NCBI GenBank assembly: GCA_910574255.1
Contig: CAJTAK010000017.1
Span: forward strand, 46,983 to 110,982
Source: Clostridia bacterium
Lineage (GTDB): Bacteria > Bacillota > Clostridia > Lachnospirales > Lachnospiraceae
Length of the DNA: 64,000 bases
Direction of reading: 5' to 3'
Below the pieces are notes generated by a model that made no database searches, was not told the origin of the DNA, and was given only the letters and a program-made list of their open reading frames with translations. A program made the position numbers and the translations under genes. Positions 53,312-62,011 of the stretch are shown here, in pieces. Positions within the stretch are counted from its first letter, which is position 1, and each line of letters opens with the position of its first letter.

Positions 53312-53896
53312 ATGCCGGGCTATGTGATAGGTAATTTTTTTGTTTATTCCATAATCAATGCGTTTACACCGGGGCCGGGGAATATTCTGGCTCTGAATAC
53401 GGTCACCAATTATGGGTGGAAAAAGGGAGCGCCCCTGTTTTGCGGTATTTTTTCCGGATATTATGTCGTGCAGCTGATTTGCGGGGTGTTTGTTTTTGGA
53501 GTGAGCACGCTGCTGCCAAGAGGGCTTGGCGTGATGAAATATGTGGGAGCCGGGTATATCCTCTGGCTGGCGGTTCATATTGCATTTGGGCGTCCGGACG
53601 GGGAAGATCGGGAGGGCTCGGCTTCGTTTTGGAAAGGCTTTGTGCTGCAATTTGTGAATGTGAAGATTTATCTGTTTGGGATTACGGCATTGACCGGATA
53701 TATAACGAATTACAGTACCTCCCTGCCTGTGCTGATCTTTTTTGAGCTTGTGATAGCAACCATTGGGACGATTGCCGCTTCGGCATGGATTGGTGTGGGG
53801 CTGGCGATCCGGAGGGTGTATATGCGGTATTATCGTGTGATTAATATTCTTCTTGGGGCTGCTTTATTGGAATGTGTATATGGTATATTGAAATAA
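53312..53896 (+). CDS. LysE/RhtB-family exporter
   Basis: A 194-residue membrane protein with about six hydrophobic segments and the family motif NAFTPGPGNILALNT near the N terminus (about residues 15-30), plus LQFVNVKIYLFGI in the second half. These proteins export amino acids. The start ATG 53312 follows GAAAGGAGG; a longer frame from 53204 has no ribosome site. The LysR gene upstream is a plausible regulator. Confidence 0.9.
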   Translation: MPGYVIGNFFVYSIINAFTPGPGNILALNTVTNYGWKKGAPLFCGIFSGYYVVQLICGVFVFGVSTLLPRGLGVMKYVGAGYILWLAVHIAFGRPDGEDREGSASFWKGFVLQFVNVKIYLFGITALTGYITNYSTSLPVLIFFELVIATIGTIAASAWIGVGLAIRRVYMRYYRVINILLGAALLECVYGILK

Positions 53897-53920
53897 ATAT
53901 CTGCTGATATAAGGAGGAAT

Positions 53921-54307
53921 ATGACAATTTTTATCTTGACAGCCTTTCCTGTTACTGCAGTTGCAATTAAAACAAAGAATAAAGAATTAAGGGCCACTGC
54001 ATTATCCTGTACAACGACTGCTGTTTTAGCCGGTGTAACGGAGCCTGCCATGTTTGGTGTGAATCTGCGTTATAAAAAACCGATGATTGGCGTGGTTGCA
54101 GGAAGCTTTGTGGGCGGTCTGTTTGCAGGATTCTTTCATGTAAATGCATATTCATTCGGAACAACGTCCGGGCTGTTTTCTTTCCCGGGGTATATGGGAG
54201 CGCAGGGTGTCAGCAATGTGGTATTTGCCGTTTTGTCATGTGTGATAGGATTTGCCGTGACCTTTGTTGTAACTTACATTTTGTATAAAGATGAGGCTGA
54301 GGGGTAA
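53921..54307 (+). pseudogene. C-terminal fragment of a beta-glucoside PTS EIIC
   Basis: A 128-codon frame with the EIIC segment TTAVLAGVTEPAMFGVNLRYKKPMIGV (in part: VLAGVTEPAMFGVNLRYKKP) and two further membrane segments. The phosphorylatable EIIB domain and most of EIIC are missing, and no EIIA follows. AAGGAGG happens to lie before its ATG, so it may still be translated. It is three bases upstream of a phospho-beta-glucosidase gene, the usual partner of this PTS, so a deletion has removed most of the transporter. Confidence 0.8.
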
Positions 54308-54310
54308 AGG

Positions 54311-55774
54311 ATGAAGTTTTGTGAAAATTTTTTTTGGGGCGGCGCTACGGCGGCGGTTCAGTGTGAGGGGGCCTGGGATGCAGACGGACGTGGAATGACA
54401 CGTCTGGATGTGACGACAGGCGGAACGGTTCATTCGCCGCGCATGGTAACTTATGTGGATCGGGACGGAAACAGGCAAAAAGCGCCCATCAGAGGATTTA
54501 GGCTGCCAAAAGGGGCGCATTACGCAGTTTTTGAGGATGAGTTTTATCCAAGTCATGAGGGCATTGACTTTTATCATCATTATAAGGAAGATATCGCTTT
54601 GCTCAAGGAAATGGGCTTTAAAATGTTCCGGTTATCCGTTTCCTGGTCAAGAATTTATCCTACAGGCGAAGAGGATAAACCGAATCAGGCCGGATTGGAC
54701 TTCTACCGCAATGTGTTTTTGGAGCTTAAGAAAAACGGCATAGAGCCATTGGTGTCCATCTGGCATTTTGACACGCCCCTTGCCCTGGAAGAAAAATATG
54801 GCGACTGGACGGACAGAAGATACATTGATCTGTATGTAAAATATGCCCGTACTCTTTTTATGGAGTATAAAGGCCTGGTCAAATACTGGCTTACTTTTAA
54901 TGAAATCAATAATACCATCAATCTTCTGCCAGAGGATGCCCCCGATGAAGTGTACCAGGAGGCTTATCAGCACCTCCATTACAAATTTGTAGCAAGCGCA
55001 AAAGCTGTAAAGGCAGGTCATGAAATTGATCCGGAAAATAAGATTGGATGTATGATTTGCGGCATTACCTACTATCCGGGCACCTGTGATCCCAAAGACA
55101 TTCTGTTTCATCATTCAAAATGGGAAAAAGGAATTTTCTATTGCGGAGACGTACAGTGTAAAGGAAAGTATCCAACCTATACGAAACGGTTATGGGATGA
55201 GCACCATGTTAAGCCTGATATTACAAAAGAAGATATGGAAGCTTTGCAAAAGGGAACGGTTGACATGTATACATTTTCGTATTATATGTCGCAGGCGGTT
55301 ACGACACATCAGAATGATGATATTGTTTCCGGAAACATGTCTTCTGGGGTACGCAATCAATATCTAACATATTCGGATTGGGGCTGGGCGTTAGATCCGG
55401 ACGGTTTGCAGTATTATTTAGAGCTTATGTATGACCGGTATGAGCTTCCGATGATGGTCGTGGAGAATGGGTTAGGTGCCGTTGATGCTTTGGAAGAGGA
55501 CGGCAGCATTCATGGTTCCTATCGGATTGATTATTGCAGAGAACATATCAAAGCAATGGGGAAAGCTGTTCAAAACGGCGTTAATCTGATTGGATACACT
55601 GCATGGGGCTGTATTGATTTGGTCTCTGCAAGTACGGGGGAAGTGAAAAAACGATATGGCTTTATTTATGTTGATAAGCAGGATGATGGAACCGGAACGC
55701 TGGAACGGATGAGAAAGGATTCTTTTTATTGGTATAAAAAGGTTATAGAAAGTAATGGGGAGGATTTAGAATAA
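54311..55774 (+). CDS. 6-phospho-beta-glucosidase (GH1)
   Basis: A 487-residue family 1 glycoside hydrolase that cleaves phosphorylated beta-glucosides delivered by a PTS. The N terminus FFWGGATAAVQCEGAW is GH1-typical. The acid/base Glu is in WLTFNEINN (about residue 198) and the nucleophile Glu in MMVVENGLGA (about 385). The start ATG is directly behind GAGGGGTAAAGG, and the gene is coupled to the EIIC fragment. Because the local PTS is truncated, another transporter would have to supply substrate. Confidence 0.93.
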   Translation: MKFCENFFWGGATAAVQCEGAWDADGRGMTRLDVTTGGTVHSPRMVTYVDRDGNRQKAPIRGFRLPKGAHYAVFEDEFYPSHEGIDFYHHYKEDIALLKEMGFKMFRLSVSWSRIYPTGEEDKPNQAGLDFYRNVFLELKKNGIEPLVSIWHFDTPLALEEKYGDWTDRRYIDLYVKYARTLFMEYKGLVKYWLTFNEINNTINLLPEDAPDEVYQEAYQHLHYKFVASAKAVKAGHEIDPENKIGCMICGITYYPGTCDPKDILFHHSKWEKGIFYCGDVQCKGKYPTYTKRLWDEHHVKPDITKEDMEALQKGTVDMYTFSYYMSQAVTTHQNDDIVSGNMSSGVRNQYLTYSDWGWALDPDGLQYYLELMYDRYELPMMVVENGLGAVDALEEDGSIHGSYRIDYCREHIKAMGKAVQNGVNLIGYTAWGCIDLVSASTGEVKKRYGFIYVDKQDDGTGTLERMRKDSFYWYKKVIESNGEDLE

Positions 55775-55811
55775 TCTGCAGAAATGCTTTTTGATTTTTA
55801 AACTCCAACAA

Positions 55812-55994
55812 GGGGGCTGTCGGGAAATAAGACATCAGCCATTTCTATACCCTGTGTTCGGACGGTTTGTGTACATTCTGTCTGCTCTGTACGGACATTA
55901 AAAAGCAATATCCGTACATATCAGACAGTCTGTACACAAACAGCCGGACACTGGGTATCAGAAAAGTCTTCTGTCTTATTTCCCGACAGCCCCC
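55812..55994. mobile_element. 183-bp palindromic MITE
   Basis: Perfect 23-bp terminal inverted repeats, GGGGGCTGTCGGGAAATAAG plus ACA at the left (55812-55834) and the exact complement at 55972-55994. Nearly the whole interior is also an imperfect palindrome (ATACCC/GGGTAT, GTTTGTGTACA/TGTACACAAAC, CTGTCTG/CAGACAG, TGTACGGA/TCCGTACA), so it can fold into one long hairpin. No coding sequence. A target-site duplication is not obvious. Confidence 0.85.
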
Positions 55995-56054
55995 TTTGCT
56001 GGTATTTGCAAATCTGCTAGATACAAACATTTTGCATTCCTATATTGACAAAAT

Positions 56055-56093
56055 TTCGATTTCGTATTATAATATAATCCGAAATCGAATTAT
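56055..56093. promoter_or_regulatory. Candidate operator of the MarR gene
   Basis: AATTTCGATTTCG (56053-56065) and CGAAATCGAATT (56081-56092) form inverted arms around a TATTATAATATAAT -10-like core. The position, about 20 bp before the MarR start, suits autoregulation. Confidence 0.55.
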
Positions 56094-56110
56094 TAATTTG
56101 GAGGAAGACA

Positions 56111-56569
56111 ATGAGCGAGACACGAGAGGCTGTTCGGAGGCTTGCGATTGCAATCAGTAATTTTGAAAAAATCTATATTGCCAATACGCCGAAGATCGGC
56201 AGGCAGTCATCGGAATTATGGCTTATGTATGCCCTTAATGACGGAAAAGCGCATTCGCAGAAACAGATTTGCGAGGAATGGGGATTTCCGCGCACTACGC
56301 TGAATACGGTTACTAAAAAGTGTGAAGCTGCCGGCTATCTGACATTGACCCTCATTCCCGGAAAACGGCGTGAGATGCAGATATGCCTTACGGAAACTGG
56401 GAAGAATTATGCAAATCAGATATTAGACACCGTATACCGTGCGGAGGATAGGGCAATGGAAAAAATACTTGAAAAGTATTCTGCGGATTTTATTGATATT
56501 TTAGGGGATTTTGTAAAATGCCTGGAAGCTTCATTTGAGCAGGAATTAAGACAGCAGGAGGGGATCTGA
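56111..56569 (+). CDS. MarR-family transcriptional regulator
   Basis: A 152-residue winged-helix protein: KQICEEWGFPRTTLNTVTKK is the recognition helix and LTLIPGKRREMQICLTETGK the wing. TTGGAGGAAGACA precedes ATG 56111. An imperfect palindrome with TTCGATTTCG and CGAAATCGAA arms at about 56055-56093 is a candidate binding site, close to the promoter. The next gene starts immediately at its stop. Confidence 0.9.
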   Translation: MSETREAVRRLAIAISNFEKIYIANTPKIGRQSSELWLMYALNDGKAHSQKQICEEWGFPRTTLNTVTKKCEAAGYLTLTLIPGKRREMQICLTETGKNYANQILDTVYRAEDRAMEKILEKYSADFIDILGDFVKCLEASFEQELRQQEGI

Positions 56570-56839
56570 TTGGAAAATCAAGAGTGGATATTATGCCCGG
56601 TATGCAAAAATAAGACACGGATAAGAATCCGGGAAGATACCGTGCTTTCCCGTTTCCCTTTGTTTTGTCCGAAGTGCAGGCAGGAAACTTTAATCAATGT
56701 GGAACAATTGAAAATATCAATTATCAAAGAGCCGGACGCAAAGACGCAGATGACCGATAATTCGTTACCAAAACGGACTATCGGCTCTTTTTTGTTTTAC
56801 TGCTTTGGCGAGAAAATTCAGGAGAAGTTAAAAATGTGA
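56570..56839 (+). CDS. Cysteine-rich KTR-type small protein
   Basis: An 89-residue protein with a TTG start directly after the MarR stop and AGGAGGGG before it. ILCPVCKNKTRIRIREDT and FPLFCPKCRQETLI form two C-X2-C knuckles, as in the cysteine-rich KTR proteins often carried on conjugative elements. The tail IKEPDAKTQ is typical; the last 30 residues are extra. Probable zinc-binding protein of unknown function, likely a mark of past mobile-element passage. Confidence 0.8.
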   Translation: MENQEWILCPVCKNKTRIRIREDTVLSRFPLFCPKCRQETLINVEQLKISIIKEPDAKTQMTDNSLPKRTIGSFLFYCFGEKIQEKLKM

Positions 56840-56903
56840 AGTTTAAGAATTAATAAATGCTGGTTTGAGATAAGAAATTGAATTAAAACAGGATGGAGAA
56901 CCT

Positions 56904-57254
56904 ATGGAAAAGTTTTTGGAGTTTGTGTTAGGAGATCAGGATTATGCAATTTCGGTTGATAATGTTTGCAATGTTTCGCAGCCTCATAAGATAGTCGGGA
57001 TGCCGAAAGCTCCGAACTTTATTTTAGGCGTCACAAATTATAAAGAACAGATTCTTACCGTAATCGACTTAAAATTCTTATTGGGAATTTCCAAAGGACC
57101 TTTGGGCAAGTGCCGCTTCACGATAAATGCTTGTATTGGAAATTCATTTTATGCACTATTAGCAGATGATGTTTTGGGAGTGATTGATGTGAGCCTGCAT
57201 AACGCCAAACAGATAGAAGTGTTGAATTTCAAATTTTTAATGCTTGACAAATAA
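56904..57254 (+). CDS. CheW-like domain protein (short)
   Basis: A 116-residue protein with a CheW fold: FLEFVLGDQDYAISVDNVCNV, IVGMPKAPNFILGVTNYKEQ and ILTVIDLKFLLG are recognisable. Typical CheW is about 140-160 residues, so the C-terminal subdomain is shortened. It could couple receptors to CheA or be an orphan remnant. The chemotaxis receptor at 31142 is far away. The ribosome site is weak (GGAGAACCT). Confidence 0.75.
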   Translation: MEKFLEFVLGDQDYAISVDNVCNVSQPHKIVGMPKAPNFILGVTNYKEQILTVIDLKFLLGISKGPLGKCRFTINACIGNSFYALLADDVLGVIDVSLHNAKQIEVLNFKFLMLDK

Positions 57255-57304
57255 AAACATTAGGCTCTGACAGGCCCCAGCCTATGGAGGCTGTGTAAGT
57301 TATA

Positions 57305-57352
57305 GAGGGTGTCGCAAAATCATCAAATTATGAGATTAAGCGATACCCTTAT
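57305..57352 (+). terminator. Hairpin terminator, repeat family copy 3
   Basis: GGGTGTCGC (57308-57316) pairs with GCGATACCC (57340-57348, one wobble), with AAAATCATCAAATT between, followed by TTATTTCTTTG. It shares its core with the hairpins after efp and at 25804. Confidence 0.65.
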
Positions 57353-57484
57353 TTCTTTGTTTTACATTTGTTCATTGCTAAAGGTATTGACAAATTTGTT
57401 ATTGTATATTATTATATATATACAAAATTGGTTATATATAAAATTATACATAACAAAATTTCGATTATAAAACAAGACTTGATT

Positions 57485-58144
57485 TTAGATAATAGCTTGC
57501 TGAAAATTATCTTTCATCACAAAGCAGTGCTCCGCTAAAAGAGTGCCGGATTGATTGACGGCGGCAAGAATCTCTTTATCCGGAATGTTCAGAAGATGGA
57601 GGGCATTGGTAACATCCTGATAGGAGCACTCCTCCGTACTGAGGGGAAGGTTCCCGGATAAAAATGCATTAATAAGCTCCACCTGACTGCCGATCAAAGC
57701 CAAATCACGAATTTTACAATCCAGCTCCGTAAGGCCGAGACGGTAATGGTCATTCAGGGAATAGCAGGAGGCAAGGCATGGAATAAAGACAGCTTCACTA
57801 TGGATACGAATATGGATCACTTCTTTTACAAAGCGGGCATAAGCCGGGCTGTCTCCAAAATATTTCCACATGATGCGAAAGAGCATAACAAAATGAAGCA
57901 GCGGCTGTTCCTTATCCACTACGGAAGAGATGAGCTCATTTGTCTCGTCAATAATGGAAGAATAAATTTCCTTTGCAAGAAGCTCTTTCTTTTTGAAATG
58001 GTAGTGAACCAGTCCGGTATTGATTCCATATTGGCTGCGGAAATCTTCAAATCTCGTCTGGTTATATCCCTTTGACCAGAACAGGCTTCTTGCGGCATCA
58101 AGGATATGCTGGCGTGTTTGTTTTCCGTTTTCATATTCAGGCAT
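57485..58144 (-). CDS. TetR-family transcriptional regulator
   Basis: A 219-residue regulator: TRQHILDAARSLFWSKGYNQ, TRFEDFRSQYGINTGLVHYHF and KKKELLAKEIYSSI form a TetR DNA-binding domain, followed by an all-helical ligand domain. The start is ATG 58144 behind TTTGGAGG; the frame runs on upstream into the divergent promoter but lacks a ribosome site. It is divergent from the two LigM/GcvT-like genes, and is their likely repressor. AT-rich inverted sequence with AAATTTG/CAAATTT arms lies between. Confidence 0.88.
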   Translation of the reverse strand: MPEYENGKQTRQHILDAARSLFWSKGYNQTRFEDFRSQYGINTGLVHYHFKKKELLAKEIYSSIIDETNELISSVVDKEQPLLHFVMLFRIMWKYFGDSPAYARFVKEVIHIRIHSEAVFIPCLASCYSLNDHYRLGLTELDCKIRDLALIGSQVELINAFLSGNLPLSTEECSYQDVTNALHLLNIPDKEILAAVNQSGTLLAEHCFVMKDNFQQAII

Positions 58145-58320
58145 GGTATTGTCCTCCAAATTTTGGTTATAAACAAATTTGATTATATCATTTTCCGGAA
58201 TATTGTGCAAGTAAAACGGCAGTTGTGATACAGAGAACTTATAAAATATATAACGGTTCAGACAGGCAGCAGCGGGCTCTGTTCTGTTATATAAAAATAA
58301 AAAAGGAGGTATTTTTACAA

Positions 58321-59724
58321 ATGGCAAAGGAGTTTAAGTTTTCAATGGGCCCCTCAAGGGAGTTCATGCTTCCGCCCTACTTACCGGAGGACCCAAGCGT
58401 GATATTTTATGGACGCATGGGCAACATGATGATTCCAAGGGAGTATACGGGCTGGCTGGATGAAACTATGTCATGGAAGGAGAGCTGTTATCTGCATACA
58501 GGTTTGAGCATGCGGGGGACTTGGCTGCATTTGAAAGGACCGGATGCGGAAAGGCTTTTGACGGAGACTACGGTAGCAGATTATTCTAATATGAAAGTGG
58601 GAAGAGCCCGCCATGTGATTTTCGTGAACAAATTCGGTCATGTTATGGGACACGGCGTGTGCCTGCGGCTGGCGGAGGATGAATTTGCCACCTACGGGTG
58701 TGAGCAGATTACCATGTATTATGCAATGTCCGGAAAATATAATATTGAGCCTGCATTCCCGAAATTTAACGATTTTGTATTTCAGATTGGCGGGCCCAGA
58801 TCTCTTGAAACGATTGAAGCCGCAACGCAGGAGGATTTTCATGATTTGAAATTCTGCTGCTTCCGTTATGCAACGATTGCCGGACATCGTGTGCGTGTGC
58901 TTCGGCTTGGCATGGCAGGCACCCTGGCCTATGAGGTGCATGGTACGGTGGACATGGGTACGGATGTATATGAGGCAATCTGGAAAGCGGGACAGCCATT
59001 TGGCATCCGCAGGCTCGGAGAGTTTTACTGGTCATATTTTTGCCAGCACACGGAAAATGGTTTTCCCCAGTCCTTTGGACATTTTTACAATGCTTATCGT
59101 GAGGATGAGGACTTTTATAAGTGGTATCGCCAGAATATCATTCCGGAGCATCCGGGGTATAAAGAAATATGGGATGCGGCCAATGACGTGTGCGATATGG
59201 AGGGAACCTTAGGCGGCTGCCTGCAGGATTATTACCGCAATCCTTATGAAATCGGCTGGGGCAAGATGGTGCATTTTGACCATGACTTTGTAGGAAAAGA
59301 GGCTCTGCAGAAGATTGCAAAAAGCAATTACCGCCATGCCGTCACTTTAAGCTGGAACAGTGAGGATGTATTGGATATTATGGCATCTTATATGAGAGAG
59401 GGGACTCCTTATATGTTTCTTGACTGGCCGAGAGATAATAAATACGCAAACTTCCAGTTGAGAGTGGAGGATAAGGATGGAAAAGTAATTGGAGTGACTT
59501 CTTTCCGAACTTACACGTTGTATCAGAGGAAGCATATCTCTCTGACTTGTCTGGATGCGGAATATGATAGACCCGGAAATGAGGTATATATCATTTGGGG
59601 AGATCGGGATAAATTTCCAATTAAGAAAGTGCGTGCAACTGTGGCCCCGTTCCCGTCATTGGATTTGCCCAGAAATGAAAAATACGATATTGAATCAATC
59701 CCACATTTGGTAAAGTCCGGCTAA
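58321..59724 (+). CDS. GcvT/LigM-family tetrahydrofolate-dependent demethylase-like protein 1
   Basis: A 467-residue protein of the aminomethyltransferase (GcvT) superfamily, nearest by appearance to LigM/DesA, the THF-dependent vanillate and syringate O-demethylases. Seen: MRGTWLHLKGPDAERLLTET, HVMGHGVCLRLAEDEFATYG, LGMAGTLAYEVHG, FDHDFVGKEALQKIA and a C-terminal RATVAPFPSLDLPRNEKYD. It would move a methyl group from a methoxylated or methylated substrate to tetrahydrofolate. AAGGAGG lies ten bases before ATG 58321. It is followed by a second, related gene and is divergent from a TetR regulator. Confidence 0.85.
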   Translation: MAKEFKFSMGPSREFMLPPYLPEDPSVIFYGRMGNMMIPREYTGWLDETMSWKESCYLHTGLSMRGTWLHLKGPDAERLLTETTVADYSNMKVGRARHVIFVNKFGHVMGHGVCLRLAEDEFATYGCEQITMYYAMSGKYNIEPAFPKFNDFVFQIGGPRSLETIEAATQEDFHDLKFCCFRYATIAGHRVRVLRLGMAGTLAYEVHGTVDMGTDVYEAIWKAGQPFGIRRLGEFYWSYFCQHTENGFPQSFGHFYNAYREDEDFYKWYRQNIIPEHPGYKEIWDAANDVCDMEGTLGGCLQDYYRNPYEIGWGKMVHFDHDFVGKEALQKIAKSNYRHAVTLSWNSEDVLDIMASYMREGTPYMFLDWPRDNKYANFQLRVEDKDGKVIGVTSFRTYTLYQRKHISLTCLDAEYDRPGNEVYIIWGDRDKFPIKKVRATVAPFPSLDLPRNEKYDIESIPHLVKSG

Positions 59725-59763
59725 AAAATGTCAAGTGTTTGACAGAAATATTTTCTGCTGGAC

Positions 59764-59855
59764 GGTAAAGTTGCGAAAGCGCACGACAGGAACTTTCATG
59801 AGTGCACTTTCGAATGAAAGTTTCTCTCGTAGGTGTGCGTTGAAGTGACTTTACC
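59764..59855 (+). ncRNA. Strongly structured intercistronic element
   Basis: Nested inverted repeats form a long stem between the two demethylase-like genes: GGTAAAGT (59764-59771) with ACTTTACC (59848-59855), GCGCAC (59779-59784) with GTGTGC (59833-59838), and GAACTTTCAT (59790-59799) with ATGAAAGTTTC (59814-59824). The structure could be a processing site, attenuator or small mobile repeat. No known riboswitch was recognised. Confidence 0.5.
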
Positions 59856-59897
59856 CTTTAGTGCTGTTGCGTAGCAACTTAAAAAAGGAGGAAAATA

Positions 59898-61538
59898 ATG
59901 CATTTTAATATTGAAACCAGTGCTATGTTTGAGGGAGTCTATAATGTAATTAATTTTTTGGGAGGGTGGCTTCCCTTTGAATATTCCGGCCCTCGCAGTG
60001 AATATATGGCAGGCAGGGAGAGTGCATGGCTTGGCGTTAATTTGAATTTTAGCCCGGCATATGATGTGTGGGGAAAAGATGTAAACACATTGATGAACTA
60101 TGTGTGTGTCAACCGTGACTTTGCAAAGCTGAGAGAGGGTGCTTCCAGACATGCTGTAATCTGTAATGAAAAAGGACAGATGATGGCAGATGGGGTTGTG
60201 ATTCGCATAGAGGAAAATCATTATCGCTGTTATTTTTTGGCACCGGTATTGCAGTACTATGTGGAAACAAGCGATTTGGATGTGACCGGAAAATATATTG
60301 AGGACGAATATTTTTACCAGATTGATGGCCCCAAATCTTTGGAGATTATGGAAAAAGCTACTGGCTGTGATCTGCACGATTTGAAATTTGCACACAACAA
60401 AAAGGTTCAGATATGTGGAACAGAAATGACTATTCATAGATTAGGCATGTCAGGGGCACTTGCATACGAAGTACATGGTGCGGCAAAGGATGCAGAAACT
60501 GCATATAAGCGTATCCGTGCGGTTTTGGAGGAATATGGAGGAAAACCACAGGGAATCCGTAATTACGGAATTGTGAATCATACTCCTGCCGGATATGCAA
60601 ATCAGATGCAGCATTATATTTATCCACTGTTTAATGGTGATCCGGGTCTTGCAAAATTCTGTCAGGGGAAAGCAATTAATATGCCGCTGAGAGGGAGTGC
60701 GGCAGATGACGAAAATAATTTTTATTTAACTCCTTATGATGTTGGATGGGGCTTTCTGGTAAATTTTGATCACGATTTTATTGGGAAAAAAGCCTTGGAA
60801 AAGATTGCAGAGAGTCCAAAACATCGGATTGTTACTTTGGAATGGAATGCGGAGGATGTGGGCGACGTGTTTATGTCCCAGTTCCGTGGACAGGACGTTG
60901 ATATTTATGATCCGATAGAAGATCATACTTCCAATTCGGATGGTTCTTATGGTGCGTTTGTCAGGGGAGATTATGTTATGGCAGAAGGAAAGAAGATAGG
61001 TGTAGCATCTGGAAAGACTTATGCCTATTATGAAAAACGAATGATATCGCTGGCTGTCATAGATACGGAATACGCACAGGAAGGAAAAGAGCTGACTGTC
61101 TTATGGGGGTCCGAGGAATTCCCTAAAAAAGAGATTCGGGCAGTAGTTGCACCGTTCCCGTATTATCAGGGAGAATTTCGAAATGAAACATTTGATGTAG
61201 AAAAGATCCCTCATCCTGATTTTAAAGAGCAGGAAGTCGTAAAGCTGGATGGTAAATATGATATCACAGTTGTGGTCGCAGGAAAAGAAAATAAAGGCAG
61301 TTTTGATTATGTTACAGATGGAACTGTATTAAAGGGGACGGCAACAGCAATGGGAGCGACTGCCGAGGTTGTTGATGGAACCGTAGATGGCAGTCATTTT
61401 TACCACAGTATGCGGATGAAAACGCCAATGGGCAAGATGGATATTAAAGTTGACGGGCATCTGGATGGAGATACAGTATCAGGAACTATGAAAGCAATGA
61501 TGATTACCATGCACTTTACCGGAAAGAGAAGAAAATGA
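59898..61538 (+). CDS. GcvT/LigM-family demethylase-like protein 2 with C-terminal beta domain
   Basis: A 546-residue relative of the preceding protein: GCDLHDLKFAH, LGMSGALAYEVHGAA, GWGFLVNFDHDFIGKKALEK and RAVVAPFPYYQGEFRNETFD match it. Residues from about 445 form an extra domain of repeating beta strands (GSFDYVTDGTVLKGTATAMG, MRMKTPMGKMDIKVDG), a lipocalin-like or streptavidin-like barrel that is also found at the end of unrelated clostridial reductases. AAAGGAGG precedes the ATG. The pair may form one enzyme or act on related substrates. Confidence 0.85.
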   Translation: MHFNIETSAMFEGVYNVINFLGGWLPFEYSGPRSEYMAGRESAWLGVNLNFSPAYDVWGKDVNTLMNYVCVNRDFAKLREGASRHAVICNEKGQMMADGVVIRIEENHYRCYFLAPVLQYYVETSDLDVTGKYIEDEYFYQIDGPKSLEIMEKATGCDLHDLKFAHNKKVQICGTEMTIHRLGMSGALAYEVHGAAKDAETAYKRIRAVLEEYGGKPQGIRNYGIVNHTPAGYANQMQHYIYPLFNGDPGLAKFCQGKAINMPLRGSAADDENNFYLTPYDVGWGFLVNFDHDFIGKKALEKIAESPKHRIVTLEWNAEDVGDVFMSQFRGQDVDIYDPIEDHTSNSDGSYGAFVRGDYVMAEGKKIGVASGKTYAYYEKRMISLAVIDTEYAQEGKELTVLWGSEEFPKKEIRAVVAPFPYYQGEFRNETFDVEKIPHPDFKEQEVVKLDGKYDITVVVAGKENKGSFDYVTDGTVLKGTATAMGATAEVVDGTVDGSHFYHSMRMKTPMGKMDIKVDGHLDGDTVSGTMKAMMITMHFTGKRRK

Positions 61539-61961
61539 AAGTATTGGTGACCGGAGTTACAGGGACAGTTGGAAATCTGGTAGTCCATCAGCTTTTGGAG
61601 AAAGGAAATTCAGAGGTTACAGTACTGGTACGCAGCCGGGAACGGGCAGATTTTCCCGACAATGTGAGGGTGGAAGCAGGAGATCTTTCAAAAGCCGCAG
61701 CCTGTAAAAAGGCATTGGACGGACAGGACGATATACCCAATTGAAAAGCAGCTTAAAAATTCCGGTATTCCCACAGTAATGCTTTATCCGGTAGAATTTA
61801 TGAAAAATACTCTGATCTTTTGGAAAGAGAGCATTCAATATGAGGGGGTATCCAAGACGCCGTTTCCGGATGCAAAGGGAGCTCAGATTCATGAGAGGGA
61901 TATTGCGGATGCGGCAGTAGTTGCGATTTCGGAAGCGGGGCATGAACCGGTAAGGTCTTAA
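61535..61961 (+). pseudogene. Broken NAD(P)-binding SDR/NmrA-like gene
   Basis: The ATG overlaps the stop of the preceding gene (ATGA). The first 65 codons give the nucleotide-binding start of an NmrA-type protein (KVLVTGVTGTVGNLVVHQLL). After DGQDDI the frame breaks at 61742. The next frame continues with a C-terminal piece (SGIPTVMLYPVEFMKNT, AQIHERDIADAAVVAIS) to 61961. The middle, about 80 codons in relatives, is missing. It is probably a former partner reductase of the demethylase operon. Confidence 0.75.
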
Positions 61962-62011
61962 GCCTGTTTTGGATAAAGCCCTCAGCAGCCTTTTGTCTGT
62001 ATGGCGGGAAT

